A DNA stretch of 64,000 bases from Corynebacterium amycolatum (GCF_016889425.1 NZ_CP069513.1:2108001-2172000), one strand, 5' to 3'. Positions 27,314 to 37,284 are shown, numbered from the stretch's first letter. Numbers and translations: made by a program. Notes: generated from the sequence alone by a model not told the origin.

Positions 27314-27787
27314 CTACTTCAGTCTGAGCTGCAGGGCGTGCAAGACAGGCTCAGGAACTAGGCCTTCCACCGAACCGCCGTACCGAACAACTTCCTTCAT
27401 CAGTGTCGACGACACGTGACCGTACTTCGGATCAGCCTCCACAAAGAGAGTTTCAATGCCAGTCATGCGCCGATTCATCTGTGCCATAGGAGCCTCATAC
27501 TCGTAGTCTGCTGCCGAGCGCAGTCCCTTGACCAGGCAGGTAATCCCCTGCGCGGAGGTGTAGTCCACCAACAGCTTCGACCAGGAGTCCACCCGCACAT
27601 TGTCCAGGTGCTGCGTGCACTGCCGAATGAGGTCCATGCGCTCTTCGACGTTGAACATGCCCTGCTTATTCGGGTTGTGGGTAACCAACACGGTCAACTG
27701 ACCGAATTGGCGCGCGGCACGCTCAATCACATCGAGGTGACCACAGGTCATGGGATCGTAGGAACCGGGGCAGCATGCGTGAGTCAT
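27314..27787 (-). CDS. coaD: Phosphopantetheine adenylyltransferase
   Basis: The enzyme makes dephospho-CoA from 4'-phosphopantetheine and ATP, the penultimate step in CoA synthesis. The 157-residue protein has CPGSYDPMTCGHLDVIERA (T-x-G-H nucleotidyl motif), LVKGLRSAADYEYE with the conserved arginine, and the C-terminal HVSSTLMKEVVRYGG. The ATG at 27787 is preferred over an upstream TTG because GGTGG lies at a workable distance. Confidence 0.96.
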   Translation of the reverse strand: MTHACCPGSYDPMTCGHLDVIERAARQFGQLTVLVTHNPNKQGMFNVEERMDLIRQCTQHLDNVRVDSWSKLLVDYTSAQGITCLVKGLRSAADYEYEAPMAQMNRRMTGIETLFVEADPKYGHVSSTLMKEVVRYGGSVEGLVPEPVLHALQLRLK

Positions 27788-27832
27788 AGAGGTCAAACCA
27801 CCTTTGGCCGTCGTAAAGCGTAAAGAAGAACG

Positions 27833-28399
27833 TTAAGCGTTGTGGATAGCGGTGTCGAAGCGCGCCAATCCATGAATGCGGCGCTTCAGCTTCTGCTGGA
27901 GCTGCTCATAGCCCTCCGGCCACTGCGTCTCGTCGTCATCGCGGTGACGCTCCACAGTCACTACCGCGCCCGGCGCGAGGAAGCTGCGCAGAGCCTCCAA
28001 CATCTCTGTAACGGCCTCCCCCGCCAGCTCGTAGGGAGGATCAGCGATGACGCGGTCAAAAGGCTCGCCCGGCGCGCCCGCAAGGTACGATGACACTTTC
28101 ATCGGAGACACGGCCACATCGGGATGCCCCACGGTGCGAATGTTCTTTTCAATGGCGGCAATGGCGTTCGGATCGTTTTCCACCAATACGACGGAACGCG
28201 CGCCACGGGAAGCCGCTTCCAAACCGAGCGCACCTGAGCCCGCGAACAAGTCGAGAACGCGAGTTCCCTCTAACCCAAAGCGTGTGGACCAGGATGAAAA
28301 GATGGCTTCTTTCGCGCGGTCACTGGTTGGCCGAGTGGTCTCTCCCTTGGGTGCGACTAGTCTGCGACCGCGCGCCTCACCTGCAATAATGCGGGTCAT
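27833..28399 (-). CDS. rsmD: 16S rRNA (guanine(966)-N2)-methyltransferase
   Basis: This 188-residue SAM enzyme has RIIAGEARGRRLVAP at the N-terminus, RPTSDRAKEAIFSSW, the SAM-binding VLDLFAGSGALGLEAASRGA (about 45-64) and the N-methylase tetrapeptide in ADPPYEL (about 118-124). It methylates G966 of 16S rRNA. The start directly abuts the stop of the upstream biotin-carrier-like gene, suggesting coupling. Confidence 0.95.
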   Translation of the reverse strand: MTRIIAGEARGRRLVAPKGETTRPTSDRAKEAIFSSWSTRFGLEGTRVLDLFAGSGALGLEAASRGARSVVLVENDPNAIAAIEKNIRTVGHPDVAVSPMKVSSYLAGAPGEPFDRVIADPPYELAGEAVTEMLEALRSFLAPGAVVTVERHRDDDETQWPEGYEQLQQKLKRRIHGLARFDTAIHNA

Positions 28400-28672
28400 C
28401 TACTTCCCTTCGTGCGATGTGTTCTCGTTGCCGTTGTTCTGTGCCATCGTGCTGTGAGTTGCTGGCGTGATTCGTGCCAGCAGCTGACCACCTTCGACAT
28501 CCACAAATTGATCTGCCGCCACCTCCGCGACCGTACCCGGGCAGGGCGCTAAAACCGGCGCTTCTAGCTTGACGGCCTCCACGACCGCAATGACCTGGCC
28601 AGTCGTCACCGAGTCTTTCTCGGCGACCTCCCAGCGGACTACTCCTGCAAAAGGTGCACAGACATTTACCAT
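28400..28672 (-). CDS. Biotin/lipoyl attachment-domain protein
   Basis: The protein has 90 residues, almost all one biotinyl domain: VCAPFAGVVRWEVAEKDSV, then VEAVKLEAPVLAPCPGTV, then GGQLLARI. The lysine in EAVKL is the candidate biotinylated residue; the usual motif is EAMKM, so the preceding methionine is replaced by valine. It resembles free-standing small biotin carriers of actinobacteria. Its carboxylase partner is not in the window. The ATG at 28672 is used; an upstream TTG would add two residues. Confidence 0.78.
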   Translation of the reverse strand: MVNVCAPFAGVVRWEVAEKDSVTTGQVIAVVEAVKLEAPVLAPCPGTVAEVAADQFVDVEGGQLLARITPATHSTMAQNNGNENTSHEGK

Positions 28673-28696
28673 GCCCAACAGTCTACTTAGGTCTAA

Positions 28697-30847
28697 CTAG
28701 GAGCGGTCCAAGTAGTTCGACTGCTCTTCATCAATATCGGAGATGAGCTCCCCCACAAGTCTCTCATCGCTGTCGAGGAGAGCCGTGGCGTCGTGCCGGG
28801 TGCGCTCGATGATCTCGCCGTCGGTGGTGAGGTCCACCAGACCGAGGCCAGTTGCCAGTCCCGATTGGTCATCACCGAGTAGATCACCAAAACTACGCGT
28901 GGCCAGGTCTAACTCCGCCAGTTGAATACCATCGGTGGTGGTGGCAATGCGTTCCAACCGGGTACGCTCCGGTGTCTGAGAATGCGTGTGTGTACACAGG
29001 AAACACAGTCCACCCCGGTCACCGCGGCCGACGCGACCGCGCAGCTGGTGAATCTGCGAGATACCGTAGCTCTCGGCGCGGCGAATCATCATGATCGTGG
29101 CCTCTGGTACATCCACGCCGACTTCGATAACTGTGGTGGACACCAGCACATCCAGCTGACCTCCGGCAAAAGCCTGCATCACGCGGTCTTTGTCCTCCGG
29201 TGCCATATTGCCGTGCAACTGACTGATACGTACACCGGGCAGTTTCTTCCTCGCTCGGTCGAACACCGCTTCCACAGACTCGTCGAGGAACTGTTCCTCA
29301 TCGCGGGTAATACGAGGACAGACAATGAAGGCGCGGTTGCCCTTGGACACTTCTTCCCCAATGCGCTCCCAGGTTCGTGCCTCCCAGCGGGGTTTCTCCA
29401 GCGTCGGTACGACAAAGGATTGGATCTCCTGACGTCCCCGTGGCAATTCCGTCAACTGCGAAACTGCAAGGTCGCCAAAAATGGTCATCGCTACCGTGCG
29501 CGGAATCGGGGTTGCCGACATCACCAACAGATGCGGTGTCATTCCGCCCCGTCCCCTGCTGCGCAATTGATCGCGCTGGCGCACACCAAAGCGGTGCTGC
29601 TCATCGACGACCACCAACCCGAGATCGAAGAACTCCACGCCCTCACTGAGCAGGGCATGCGTGCCGACGACAATGTCCGCCTCCCCGTTGACTGCCTCCA
29701 ACAGGGTTGCCCGGCGCTCCTTCGTCGACATCGAACCCGTCAGCAGTCGCACAGTCACTGCTACTCCGGCTTGCTCCAGCATCGCTGTCAGCGATCGGTA
29801 GTGCTGTTGGGCCAGGACTTCCGTCGGCGCCAGCATCGCGCACTGTCGGCTGGCATCGACTGCCTGCAGCATTCCCAGCAGGGCCACCACGGTCTTACCC
29901 GAGCCGACTTCACCTGCCAGCAGGCGGTTCATAGGGCTGGTCTGCGACATGTCGTGCGCAATATCGGCCGCGACCGCGACCTGACCGTCGGTAAGCGAAA
30001 ACGGCAGTCCTCGGCGTAGCTCGTCGCGAAGCCCTCCGGTGACCTCCGTGCAGGCCGGAGCGGTGAGGCTCTCTTGAGTGCGTTTACGTGCACCAACGGC
30101 GAGTTGGAGCTCAAGCGCTTCGTCATACTTCAGCCGGGTGAGCGCAATGTCGGGGCCCGCGATGGAGGGAAAGTGTGCGCCACGCAGTGCGGAGTCGAAA
30201 TCGGTAAGTCCCTCCGGTGTGGCGGGCAACGGGTCTGGCTGCAGCGGTAACCATTCGAGGATGCGCTGCATGAACAGAGCCAGGTGAATACCCGCTACTC
30301 CTTTGCGGCCACGGTAAATGGGCAGGTAAGGGCGAGTGAGAAGCCGCTGCATCTCCGCAATCCCCTTGGCCGTTTTCGTCAGTGTGGCCAGCTTGCCAGT
30401 GGCTGCGCCTACCGAACCATCGGCTTTGAGCACCATGCAGTCAACATTTTTCAGCTGCAGCTCATTGCGGAACTCGCTGAGTGTGCCAACAATGAGCAGA
30501 CGCACACCGGGGTGCAGCATATTGCGCAGCCATTCGGCACCAAAAATCGCGGCCGGAAGAATGCGCACGCCGTCGCTGACATAGATTTTCAGTGGCTTGC
30601 GTCGGTCGGCGAAGGCGGGCGCTGGCGAGATGCTGTGCACCTCCACGACTGTGGTGATGGTGTCGCCAATGTCGGAAAATGACACATCTAAGCTCTTACC
30701 CTGCGCCACGTAGCGCTTTGGGAAATTCGTCAGTGCATCCGAGACGGTCTCCATACCGAAACCTGTGTGAAGTTTCTTCGCAATCTTTGGACCCACCACG
30801 ATATTCAGGGGCGTGCGCGCATAATCCGAGCCGAGCCATCCGAGCAT
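28697..30847 (-). CDS. recG: ATP-dependent DNA helicase RecG
   Basis: RecG remodels stalled forks and Holliday junctions. The 716-residue protein has the N-terminal wedge/OB region (about 45-200, FPKRYVAQGKSL, then the OB strands), Walker A AGEVGSGKTVVAL (about 305), the DEQH box in VVDEQHRFGVRQRDQL, MSATPIPRTVAMTIFGDL, and the C-terminal helicase lobe with STTVIEVGVDVPEATIMM and QLRGRVGRGDRGG. It is 4 bases downstream of the DAK2 gene and probably co-transcribed. Confidence 0.96.
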   Translation of the reverse strand: MLGWLGSDYARTPLNIVVGPKIAKKLHTGFGMETVSDALTNFPKRYVAQGKSLDVSFSDIGDTITTVVEVHSISPAPAFADRRKPLKIYVSDGVRILPAAIFGAEWLRNMLHPGVRLLIVGTLSEFRNELQLKNVDCMVLKADGSVGAATGKLATLTKTAKGIAEMQRLLTRPYLPIYRGRKGVAGIHLALFMQRILEWLPLQPDPLPATPEGLTDFDSALRGAHFPSIAGPDIALTRLKYDEALELQLAVGARKRTQESLTAPACTEVTGGLRDELRRGLPFSLTDGQVAVAADIAHDMSQTSPMNRLLAGEVGSGKTVVALLGMLQAVDASRQCAMLAPTEVLAQQHYRSLTAMLEQAGVAVTVRLLTGSMSTKERRATLLEAVNGEADIVVGTHALLSEGVEFFDLGLVVVDEQHRFGVRQRDQLRSRGRGGMTPHLLVMSATPIPRTVAMTIFGDLAVSQLTELPRGRQEIQSFVVPTLEKPRWEARTWERIGEEVSKGNRAFIVCPRITRDEEQFLDESVEAVFDRARKKLPGVRISQLHGNMAPEDKDRVMQAFAGGQLDVLVSTTVIEVGVDVPEATIMMIRRAESYGISQIHQLRGRVGRGDRGGLCFLCTHTHSQTPERTRLERIATTTDGIQLAELDLATRSFGDLLGDDQSGLATGLGLVDLTTDGEIIERTRHDATALLDSDERLVGELISDIDEEQSNYLDRS

Positions 30848-30851
30848 CGTG

Positions 30852-32378
30852 CTACTCGATTCCTATCTGCACCGGCTCATCGATGCCAGTTGCATCATAG
30901 GCTACGACCTCCACAGGCTTGTCCAGCCGCGCCCGCACTTGCTCTATGTCCACGTCCTCAGCTCCGCGCCCGAGCAGCAGAGTCACTAGTTCCCCGCCGC
31001 CAGCCAACAGGTCTGAGACGATCTCTGTGAGCGCGTCAGTCAAAGGCTTATCGACGTCCGCAGCGATTACAGCCGTTCGCGTGCCATTGGCAGCCTCGCC
31101 CATCGCGTACGCGGCAACCTCCAGCGGCAGCTCAGCCGAATGCACGGCCAAGGCCGCGAGGCCAGCCGGAATGGAGTCTGTAGAAACTACCGCGAGTGTC
31201 GGATTAGCCGCGGCAGCAGCGAATTCGATATCCGCCAATTCCTGGTCGCTGACTAGACCATTTGGCAGCAGGATTACCTCATCCGCACCCCGCATGGCAG
31301 TCAGTGCCTTGGTGACCACATTTTCAGCGAACTCCTGGTCGGCGATGGCTGCGCGATCTGTTGGAGTGGATGTGGGAGTCGGAGCGGGGGTCGGGCTGAT
31401 AGCAATCGCTCCAGAGGAAGTGATGAGATCTTTCAGCGGACCGTCCGGCACTACCGCAATGAGGATGCGAGTGGACTCAGGTGTTGTCTCCGGTTCATCG
31501 AGCACCTCGATGCGGATGCCCTCCGGACGACCGAAGTCAAGTGCCGCTTCGATAACTGCGCCCGGCTCCACTGTGTGGATATGCACCATGTACTGTGCGG
31601 TCTCCGCATTACCAGCGTCACCTGCGATGATGAGCGAGTTTCCCAGCGGGTTTAACCGCTCTCGCAGTGTCTCCACCGCCTGGGTATCCGCCAAGGAAAT
31701 CAGGTACATGACCTCCATCTCAACGGTGGCTACGTGCGGCGCGTCGACATGTAAATCAACCGGTGCGGCTGCGCGGCCGCTGACTTCGTCGGCAAGCGCG
31801 TCGAGCAGAATAACCAACCCCACGCCGCCGGCGTCGACCACACCCGCCTGCTGCAGTGCCGGGAGCTGGCTGGGGGTTTTCGCCAGCGCATCGCGAGCGG
31901 CATCTGCAATCGTGTCGGCGAGCTCCTCAATTGAGTCGCCCTCAAATTCCTCCGCGACAATCGCGGCGTGACGCAGGACTGTCAGAATCGTGCCCTCCAC
32001 CGGATTGGCAATCGCCTGGGAGACATGTTGTACAGCTAGCTTTAGCGAGTGCTGCACCGACTCAACACCAATGCCGCTACCGGAAGCTGCCTCAGCCACC
32101 GCACGAAAAACCTGCGAGAGCACAGTGCCCGAATTACCGCGGGCACCACGCACCGCACCGGCAGCCAGCGCCGCGGTGACTGCGCGAACATCGGAAGCGT
32201 CTGCCTTTTGCGCTTCCTCATACGCCGAACTCAACGTCGCGAGCATATTCGACCCGGTATCGGAATCCGGTACTGGGAAGACATTGAGACTGTTGATCTC
32301 ATCGCGGCGGGATTGAAGCGCATCAATACCCCGGGCAACCCAGCCGACAATCGCGGCAGAACCAATCTGCGAAGACAT
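30852..32378 (-). CDS. DAK2-domain protein (fatty-acid-kinase-like)
   Basis: The 508-residue protein has an N-terminal DAK2/DhaL domain (about 8-200: NVFPVPDSDTGSNMLATL with the metal-binding Asp residues, and GARGNSGTVLSQ), a middle domain (about 230-330), and a C-terminal DegV/FakB-related region (about 355-508). The layout is that of FakA-type fatty acid kinase subunits. A proline-threonine-rich linker (about 330-342) separates the halves. The partner FakB is not seen nearby. It is a conserved gene between ung and recG. Confidence 0.85.
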   Translation of the reverse strand: MSSQIGSAAIVGWVARGIDALQSRRDEINSLNVFPVPDSDTGSNMLATLSSAYEEAQKADASDVRAVTAALAAGAVRGARGNSGTVLSQVFRAVAEAASGSGIGVESVQHSLKLAVQHVSQAIANPVEGTILTVLRHAAIVAEEFEGDSIEELADTIADAARDALAKTPSQLPALQQAGVVDAGGVGLVILLDALADEVSGRAAAPVDLHVDAPHVATVEMEVMYLISLADTQAVETLRERLNPLGNSLIIAGDAGNAETAQYMVHIHTVEPGAVIEAALDFGRPEGIRIEVLDEPETTPESTRILIAVVPDGPLKDLITSSGAIAISPTPAPTPTSTPTDRAAIADQEFAENVVTKALTAMRGADEVILLPNGLVSDQELADIEFAAAAANPTLAVVSTDSIPAGLAALAVHSAELPLEVAAYAMGEAANGTRTAVIAADVDKPLTDALTEIVSDLLAGGGELVTLLLGRGAEDVDIEQVRARLDKPVEVVAYDATGIDEPVQIGIE

Positions 32379-32384
32379 GAATTC

Positions 32385-33050
32385 CTATTCTAGCGTCCAG
32401 TCGATAGGGGTAGCTCCCTGACGAATCAGCGACTCATTGGCCCGGCTGAACGGGCGCGACCCGAAGAACCCACGGGATGCCGACAGCGGTGACGGGTGCG
32501 GCGAACAGATGCAGTCCACGCCCGGGAGCCAACGCTGCAAACTCTGCGCATCGCGTCCCCACAGAATTGCCACGAGAGGCTTGTCCCGAGCGACCAATGC
32601 TTTGATGGCATGCTCCGTGATTGCCTCCCAGCCCTTACCACGGTGCGAGGCAGCAGCACCCGGGCGCACGGTCAGCACACGGTTGAACAGAGCTACGCCC
32701 TGCCTACTCCACGGAGTGAGGTCACCGTTGGAGGGAGTCGGGAGCCCCAGGTCGGAGGAGTACTCCTTAAAAATATTCGCCAACGACCGCGGTACCGGCT
32801 TCACATCCGGTTGGACCGAGAAGCTGAGCCCCATCGCGTGCCCCGGGGTCGGATACGGGTCCTGGCCGATGATGAGCACCTTGACCTCATCGAATGGGTA
32901 AGTGAAGGCGCGCAGCACATCGGTGCCCGCGGGCAGGTAGCCGTAGCCGGCCGCGTTTTCCTCGCGCAGGAACTGCCCCATCCGGTGGATATCATCGGCC
33001 ACTGGCTCCAGCGCTTTCTGCCACCCTTCTTCGACCGGCAACGGATCCAT
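32385..33050 (-). CDS. ung: Uracil-DNA glycosylase
   Basis: The enzyme excises uracil from DNA. In 221 residues: [20 protein letters not shown] (about 58-77, catalytic Asp), [18 protein letters not shown] (about 115-132), [10 protein letters not shown], and the terminal [21 protein letters not shown] (shown in part, catalytic His). It lies six bases upstream of the DAK2 gene. Confidence 0.97.
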   Translation of the reverse strand: MDPLPVEEGWQKALEPVADDIHRMGQFLREENAAGYGYLPAGTDVLRAFTYPFDEVKVLIIGQDPYPTPGHAMGLSFSVQPDVKPVPRSLANIFKEYSSDLGLPTPSNGDLTPWSRQGVALFNRVLTVRPGAAASHRGKGWEAITEHAIKALVARDKPLVAILWGRDAQSLQRWLPGVDCICSPHPSPLSASRGFFGSRPFSRANESLIRQGATPIDWTLE

Positions 33051-33087
33051 GTCATGCAGCCTTTCTTCTCAAAACCTCGTCGAACTC

Positions 33088-34044
33088 TTAAAAGGAAACC
33101 CAACCGGCATCGCGGGCAGGGGGTTTGCCGTCGATAAGCACCGAATCGAACTTTTCCTTCGACACCGTGCCGATAGCGCGGAATCCCGTCGGAGGCTCCC
33201 CCGGTGTCGAACCAATCAGTGTGTGGTCCTCCCCGCCGGTGAGCACCCACTCCCATGGATCGACGGCGAGGTATTCGCCAGCGGCAATCTGCAACTCATC
33301 GGGCGCAATCGCACTGCTGTCAACTTCCAAAGTAACCCTGGAGGCCTGCGCAATAGCGCGGAGATCCACCACCAGTCCATCGGAATTGTCCGTCAGTGAA
33401 CGCACTCCTGTGGCTCGCGCCGTGGCCCCCCTGCGGTATTCAAATTCGGGCGTACAGTGTGCTGCCACCAGCTGCGCAAACTCACTTGGAACCTTTGCCG
33501 GGCTTCCGCAGTGCTGCAGCAGCGCAAGGCCCGCTGCAGAGTAGCCGATGCGCCCCGACGCAATCACCGTATCCCCCGCGCGTGCCGCTGAGCGCAGCAG
33601 CGGCCGCCCCAGCCCACCGAGTTCGCCCATCGCAGTGATGGAAATCACCAGAGAATCTCCGCTGACCATGTCACCACCGACGAGCTCCGCGGGACATTGC
33701 TTGCCTTCCTGCCACAACCCCTCGGCGATACCGGTGACCACGCTCACCGGAGTATGCAACGGTGCTGAGATGGCGAAAAGCATTGCCGTTGGACGTGCAC
33801 CCATCGATTCGATGTCGGCGAAATTCTGTACCGCGGCCTTAGCTCCAACTTGCTGAGGTGTCGACCAGTCCAGGCGGAAGTGGCGCCCTTCCACCAGCAT
33901 GTCAGTGGAGGTGACAAAGCGGGCGTTGGGGGTTGTCTGCGTCAAGACGGCGGCATCGTCGCCATTGCGTGCCGACGGGGCGATAGCCCGAATAGCCTCA
34001 ATGACCCCAAACTCGCCAATATCGCCAATGGTCAATTCAGTCAC
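33088..34044 (-). CDS. thiL: Thiamine-monophosphate kinase
   Basis: The kinase phosphorylates thiamine monophosphate to the diphosphate cofactor. The 318-residue protein has the AIR-synthase-like fold with NGDDAAVLTQT (about 27-37), STDMLVEGRHFRLDWS, NFADIESMGARPTA (about 74-87), VGGDMVSGDSLVI (about 121-133) and LTGGEDHTLIG. The start is a GTG (34044). The neighbours ung and DAK2 are as in other Corynebacteriales. Confidence 0.95.
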   Translation of the reverse strand: MTELTIGDIGEFGVIEAIRAIAPSARNGDDAAVLTQTTPNARFVTSTDMLVEGRHFRLDWSTPQQVGAKAAVQNFADIESMGARPTAMLFAISAPLHTPVSVVTGIAEGLWQEGKQCPAELVGGDMVSGDSLVISITAMGELGGLGRPLLRSAARAGDTVIASGRIGYSAAGLALLQHCGSPAKVPSEFAQLVAAHCTPEFEYRRGATARATGVRSLTDNSDGLVVDLRAIAQASRVTLEVDSSAIAPDELQIAAGEYLAVDPWEWVLTGGEDHTLIGSTPGEPPTGFRAIGTVSKEKFDSVLIDGKPPARDAGWVSF

Positions 34045-34155
34045 AGTGTCGAGTCACATTCCTAATAGTCGATGGTTAACCGTTAATAACGGAACCCGTC
34101 TCGGCATTGCCCCCAACCAATTGGAGTTGGTACCGGACAACGTAGAATCAGGCCC

Positions 34156-35136
34156 ATGGTAGACGCACCCCGATCGGGAGAAACAGTTCAGTCCAAGGGT
34201 AGCCGGACACGCGCGGGCATCGCACTCGCTATCGCCATTATCTCTATCCTCGGCATCATTTTTGCCGCAAAGATTTACCAGGATAGTCAGGCGGCGAAAC
34301 CAGTCGCGATTTCCAACCCGGAGCTCCCCGCCAATGACTCGCCTGAGTGTGCGGAACTGCTCGACCGACTGCCAGAACGCGCCGCAGGTCTGGTTCGCGC
34401 CGAAATTGCAGAGCCGGCTCCAGAAGGTGCCGCTGTGTACCGAAACTTGGAACAAGACCGCATCACGCTGCGCTGTGGCGCGAACGTACCTAACCAGTAC
34501 AACGAACTGGCCAAGACCGAAGAGGTCAAGGGCATTTCGTGGCTGCGCGTTGTCGACAGTACCGACGAATCTTTGGCGACTTGGTTCACCGTCGGCCGTG
34601 AGCCAGTGGTTGCGATTACCGCCGAAGGAAATGCAAAGGCGGACGACGCACTGCGTGATCTCGCCGAGGCGCTGCTCCCGGATTCCGAGTACAAGAACAA
34701 ACCGGAGCGCGGCGGTGTCCCGCTGGCAGAATTGGCAGCTCCGGAAGCTGATAAGCGCTGTAGCGGCTTGGAAGCTGCCCTCCCCCGCGATCTCGGCAAC
34801 CGTCACCGTCTGAGCGCAGCGGAAATGCCGGCTGACATGCCGAAGGACATGGTCATTTGGGGCGGTACCCCAGCCGATCCGGTGGTGCTGCGCTGTGGTG
34901 TCGACGAGCCGGCTGGCTACAGCACCACCACGCAGCAGCTAACACAGGTTGGTGACATTGTCTGGTTCAACGAACCAACGCTGTCCTCCGGTACCTCCGC
35001 CACCTGGTACGCCATGGGGCGTGAACGCTTCGTCGCCGTTGAAATGCCAATGTCGGAGGCCAGCTCTCTGATGCCGGTGCTCTCCTCGGTCATCGCTGAC
35101 AACCTGGAGAACATCTCGCCGAGCGAAGAGAAGTAA
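34156..35136 (+). CDS. DUF3515 membrane-anchored protein with duplicated domain
   Basis: The 326-residue protein has one membrane helix (about 20-40) and an extracytoplasmic region. DUF3515 appears twice: domain one about 60-175 and domain two about 190-318, with matching landmarks LRCGANVPNQY (105-115) and LRCGVDEPAGY (245-255), then WFTVGREPVVAI (143-154) and WYAMGRERFVAV (284-295). Most members have a single domain. Each half holds one early cysteine and the LRCG cysteine, suggesting one disulfide per domain outside the cell. The function of DUF3515 is unknown. It is conserved beside thiL and ddl, which suggests an envelope role. Confidence 0.75.
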   Translation: MVDAPRSGETVQSKGSRTRAGIALAIAIISILGIIFAAKIYQDSQAAKPVAISNPELPANDSPECAELLDRLPERAAGLVRAEIAEPAPEGAAVYRNLEQDRITLRCGANVPNQYNELAKTEEVKGISWLRVVDSTDESLATWFTVGREPVVAITAEGNAKADDALRDLAEALLPDSEYKNKPERGGVPLAELAAPEADKRCSGLEAALPRDLGNRHRLSAAEMPADMPKDMVIWGGTPADPVVLRCGVDEPAGYSTTTQQLTQVGDIVWFNEPTLSSGTSATWYAMGRERFVAVEMPMSEASSLMPVLSSVIADNLENISPSEEK

Positions 35137-35146
35137 GAACCAGCTT

Positions 35147-36250
35147 TTATCGACGAGCTACCAGCGCCCGCTCAATCAGGGCGCTGAGCAGCTCCTCGTA
35201 GGCAACACCTGAGGCCGCAAACATCTGCGGGTACATCGAAATCGGGGTGAAACCCGGCATGGTGTTGACCTCATTGATAATCGGGCCATTATCCGTGACA
35301 AAGAAGTCCACGCGAGTCAGACCATCAGAGCCCAGTGCCCTGAACGCCCGACGAGCATCCTTCTCCAGCGCCTTCAAAACATCCTCTGGCAGCTCAGCCG
35401 GAATCTGCGCCGAAACGATGTCATCCAAGTACTTGGTCTCAAAACCGTAGAAGCCCTCGTCGGAGTCCTCCGTGCCACGCAGCAAGGACGGAACCGATAC
35501 CTGCAGGCTGCCGTCAGCGCGCTGCAACACGCCAATCTCCACCTCGGCACCGTCTACACCGGCCTCTACGATGACCTTCCAGTCATGCTCTCGGGCCAGC
35601 TCTACCGCCGCATCCAGATTCGCCCAATCATCGACGCGGGAGATACCAATCGACGATCCGCCACGGGCAGGTTTGACGAACACCGGCAGGCCAAGGGTCT
35701 CCTTGTCCTCGTCGGAAAGCGACTCGCCAACGTGCAAAACGACCTGCTTGCCGATAGGAAGCCCCGCTGCCTGCAGGAGATTCTTCGTGCGTTCCTTATC
35801 CATACCCGCCGCGGAAGCGAGCACGCCCGGGCCGACGTAAGCAATGCCGGAAAGCTCAAAGAGCCCCTGGATTGTGCCATCCTCGCCGTGCGGACCGTGG
35901 AGAACAGGGAAGATGACGTCGACAGTGTCGAAAACCTCGCCGGCGCGATCACCGGTGACATAGCGGAACTCACCGCGGCGTGACGGCGAGGTGCTCAGCG
36001 CAACTTCCTCGCCTGGGATGACCTCCGGCATCGTACGCCCCTGCGTGCGCAGCGTGTCCGTCTCACGCGTGCCGACGGTCCAGACACCATCCTTGGTAAT
36101 ACCAATGGGAACCACTCGGAAGCGGTTCTCATCCAGGTGATCCATAATTGCGCCAGCTGAGACACAGGAGACACTGTGTTCAGGGCTTGCGCCGCCGTAG
36201 ATAACGGCGACGGAAATGCGATCTGCAGACGAGCTATTCGACGAAGTCAT
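35147..36250 (-). CDS. ddl: D-alanine--D-alanine ligase
   Basis: Ddl makes the D-Ala-D-Ala dipeptide for peptidoglycan precursors. The 367-residue ATP-grasp protein has VAVIYGGASPEHSVSCVSA at the N-terminus, LHGPHGEDGTIQGLFELSG (about 113-131), FVKPARGGSSIGISRV (about 191-206), and the C-terminal metal site GLTRVDFFVTDNG ... INEVNTMPGFTPISMYP. It is transcribed with the upstream gpsA, 35 bases away, and is convergent with DUF3515. Confidence 0.97.
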   Translation of the reverse strand: MTSSNSSSADRISVAVIYGGASPEHSVSCVSAGAIMDHLDENRFRVVPIGITKDGVWTVGTRETDTLRTQGRTMPEVIPGEEVALSTSPSRRGEFRYVTGDRAGEVFDTVDVIFPVLHGPHGEDGTIQGLFELSGIAYVGPGVLASAAGMDKERTKNLLQAAGLPIGKQVVLHVGESLSDEDKETLGLPVFVKPARGGSSIGISRVDDWANLDAAVELAREHDWKVIVEAGVDGAEVEIGVLQRADGSLQVSVPSLLRGTEDSDEGFYGFETKYLDDIVSAQIPAELPEDVLKALEKDARRAFRALGSDGLTRVDFFVTDNGPIINEVNTMPGFTPISMYPQMFAASGVAYEELLSALIERALVARR

Positions 36251-36285
36251 GGTGACTAAGTTTAGCCCCGCCCCTGCATTATTGG

Positions 36286-37284
36286 TTATTCCGACTTGCG
36301 GCTGCGCCCCATCAGCTTACGAATTGTCTCATCGACCTTCGCGCCTTCGTGGCAGACAGCGTAAACGGCCTCAGTAATTGGCATTTCCACGCCATTGCGG
36401 CGAGCGAGGTCACGGACCGAGATTGAAGAAATCACACCCTCAGCCACCTGACCACGCGTAGCGTGCTGCGCCTGCTCCATCGTGTCACCGCGACCGAGAC
36501 GGTCACCGAAGGTGCGGTTACGCGACAGTGGTGAGGAACAGGTGGCCACCAAGTCGCCGAGACCGGCTAGACCCGCGAAGGTCTTATCCTCTGCGCCAAC
36601 CGCGTCGCCCAAACGTGTGATTTCCGCCAGACCACGGGTGATGATGGTTGCCAACGTGTTCTCACCCAAGCCCTGCCCAGAGGCCATACCGCAGGCCAAC
36701 GCAATGACGTTCTTGCAGGCACCGCCGATTTCGCAGCCGATCACATCGGTGTTGGTGTAGGGACGGAAGTAATTAGTGGCGACTGCCGCCTGAATCATCT
36801 TGGCGTTGTTCTCATCAGCGCAAGCAATGACCGTTGCCGCTGGCTGCTCCATCGCAACTTCGCGGGCGAGGTTCGGGCCCGATAGCACCGCAATACGCTC
36901 TGCTGGCAGGTCTGTGACCTCAGCGATGACCTCACTCATGCGCAGATGTGTCTCACGCTCCACGCCCTTCGCCAGGCTGAGCAGAATCGTCTCCGGTCCG
37001 ATGAAGTCCTTCCAGACCTTGAGATTGTCACGCAGGGTCTGCGAGGGCACGCCCAGCACCACCACATCCGCGCCCTTCAGCGCGGCCTCTGCATCCGAGG
37101 TGGCTTCAATGTTTCGCGGCAGTCCCAGCCCAGGTAGGTAGTCGTGGTTTTCGCGGCTGATCTGAATACGCTGTGCCTGCTCTGCACGTCGCGACCACAG
37201 CCGTACAGGATTGCCCGCATCAGCAAAAACCTTGGCGAGCGTCGTGCCCCACGACCCCGCGCCCATCACTGAAACCTGCACCAT
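36286..37284 (-). CDS. gpsA: Glycerol-3-phosphate dehydrogenase (NAD(P)+)
   Basis: The 332-residue cytosolic enzyme reduces dihydroxyacetone phosphate to sn-glycerol 3-phosphate for phospholipids. The Rossmann motif [19 protein letters not shown] is at the N-terminus; [10 protein letters not shown] (about 135-144), [21 protein letters not shown] (about 187-207, catalytic lysine; shown in part) and [18 protein letters not shown] follow. The pairing with ddl matches mycobacteria, where gpdA2 and ddlA are adjacent. Confidence 0.96.
   Translation of the reverse strand: MVQVSVMGAGSWGTTLAKVFADAGNPVRLWSRRAEQAQRIQISRENHDYLPGLGLPRNIEATSDAEAALKGADVVVLGVPSQTLRDNLKVWKDFIGPETILLSLAKGVERETHLRMSEVIAEVTDLPAERIAVLSGPNLAREVAMEQPAATVIACADENNAKMIQAAVATNYFRPYTNTDVIGCEIGGACKNVIALACGMASGQGLGENTLATIITRGLAEITRLGDAVGAEDKTFAGLAGLGDLVATCSSPLSRNRTFGDRLGRGDTMEQAQHATRGQVAEGVISSISVRDLARRNGVEMPITEAVYAVCHEGAKVDETIRKLMGRSRKSE

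Noticed and set aside
30919..31971. 350-codon plus-strand frame opposite the DAK2 gene
   Set aside because: A serine- and alanine-rich shadow of GC-rich coding sequence; the DAK2 reading has all family motifs.
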